Positions 63,897 to 64,000 of a DNA stretch of 64,000 nt are shown in pieces. The first letter of the stretch is position 1. Each line of letters starts with the position of its first letter. Below the pieces are notes generated by a model, which was given only the letters and a program-made list of their open reading frames with translations, ran no database searches and was not told the DNA's origin. The position numbers and the translations under genes were made by a program. The stretch spans positions 62,001 through 126,000 of the forward strand of contig JBGUWU010000002.1 of the NCBI GenBank assembly GCA_045221575.1. Direction: 5' to 3'. The stretch is from Scybalousia_A sp045221575. Its GTDB lineage: Bacteria; Bacteroidota; Bacteroidia; Bacteroidales; P3.

Positions 63897-64000
63897 TTAT
63901 GGGAAAAAAAACATCAAGATTTAATTAAAAAAGAGTTGATTTTTGTATTAAAAGAGTTGATTTTCGTAGTAAAAGAGTTGATCTTTTTTCTTTAAGATTT
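63897..64000. repeat. 21-bp-period intergenic array 3 (cut by window end)
   Basis: GTTGA occurs at 63935, 63956 and 63977, exactly 21 bp apart, each preceded by AAAGA. The left border AAAACATCAAGATTTAATTA (63909 on) matches the left border of array 1 (AAAACATCAGGATTTAAG at 12091). The array continues to or past the window edge. Confidence 0.85.

Overview
The window is a 64 kb stretch of an AT-rich chromosome from a member of the Bacteroidota, most likely a Bacteroidales-type organism. The evidence is a fused lpxC-fabZ gene, a PUR-type DUF3276 gene next to parA/parB, type IX secretion and gliding genes (porE-like, gldD, gldA-like), secreted proteins with type IX C-terminal domains, methylmalonyl-CoA mutase genes (mutA, meaB), almost no Shine-Dalgarno sequences, and promoters of the TTTG-N18-20-TAnnTTTG kind. 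No phage, plasmid, insertion sequence or CRISPR array was seen. Most genes are housekeeping genes in short operons.

Layout. 1-3 kb: DUF3276 (partial), parA, a 361-bp repeat-filled gap, parB, DUF5683. 3-6 kb: glycosyltransferase, FabG-like reductase, Cys/Met PLP enzyme. 6-12 kb (minus strand): TolC/HlyD/two ABC-2 permeases, then a VanX-like lipoprotein. 12-16 kb (minus): tRNA-Met, phoH, porE-like, CDF exporter. 16-27 kb (plus): uvrA, mannose-1-P guanylyltransferase, asnS, rpoN, M23 peptidase, gldA-like ATPase, a degenerate SGNH protein. 27-35 kb: a 1483-residue exported protein, gldD, a T9SS type B protein, birA. 35-38 kb (minus): pyrF, lipB, serS. 38-45 kb: mutA without mutB, an acidic lipoprotein, and a frameshifted S8 peptidase with a T9SS tail. 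45-49 kb: patatin/barrel protein, lolD-like ATPase, rlmB-like. 49-53 kb (minus): T9SS type B protein, FucP-type sugar transporter, trmH-like. 53-55 kb: SDR, meaB. 55-60 kb (minus): aroE, dedA, TPR protein, an exported protein. Then trmD. 60-64 kb (minus): fabG, lpxA, lpxC-fabZ.

Shared themes. Envelope biogenesis is covered by lipid A synthesis, LolD, patatin/barrel, TolC efflux and M23. Type IX secretion is covered by PorE-like and GldD plus at least three probable cargo proteins. Propionate metabolism is represented by mutA and meaB, about 14 kb apart.

The most unusual content is between genes. A family of arrays with an exact 21-bp period appears in several unrelated gaps. Three share a TCAACTYTT core and a T-rich terminal box (about 12.1, 31.6 and 63.9 kb). 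One gap (44.84-45.38 kb) stacks a copy of a composite repeat also found between parA and parB, an inverted pair of 21-bp-phased arrays around a hairpin, a promoter, and another 21-bp array in the predicted leader of the patatin gene. I could not assign these arrays to any repeat class I know.
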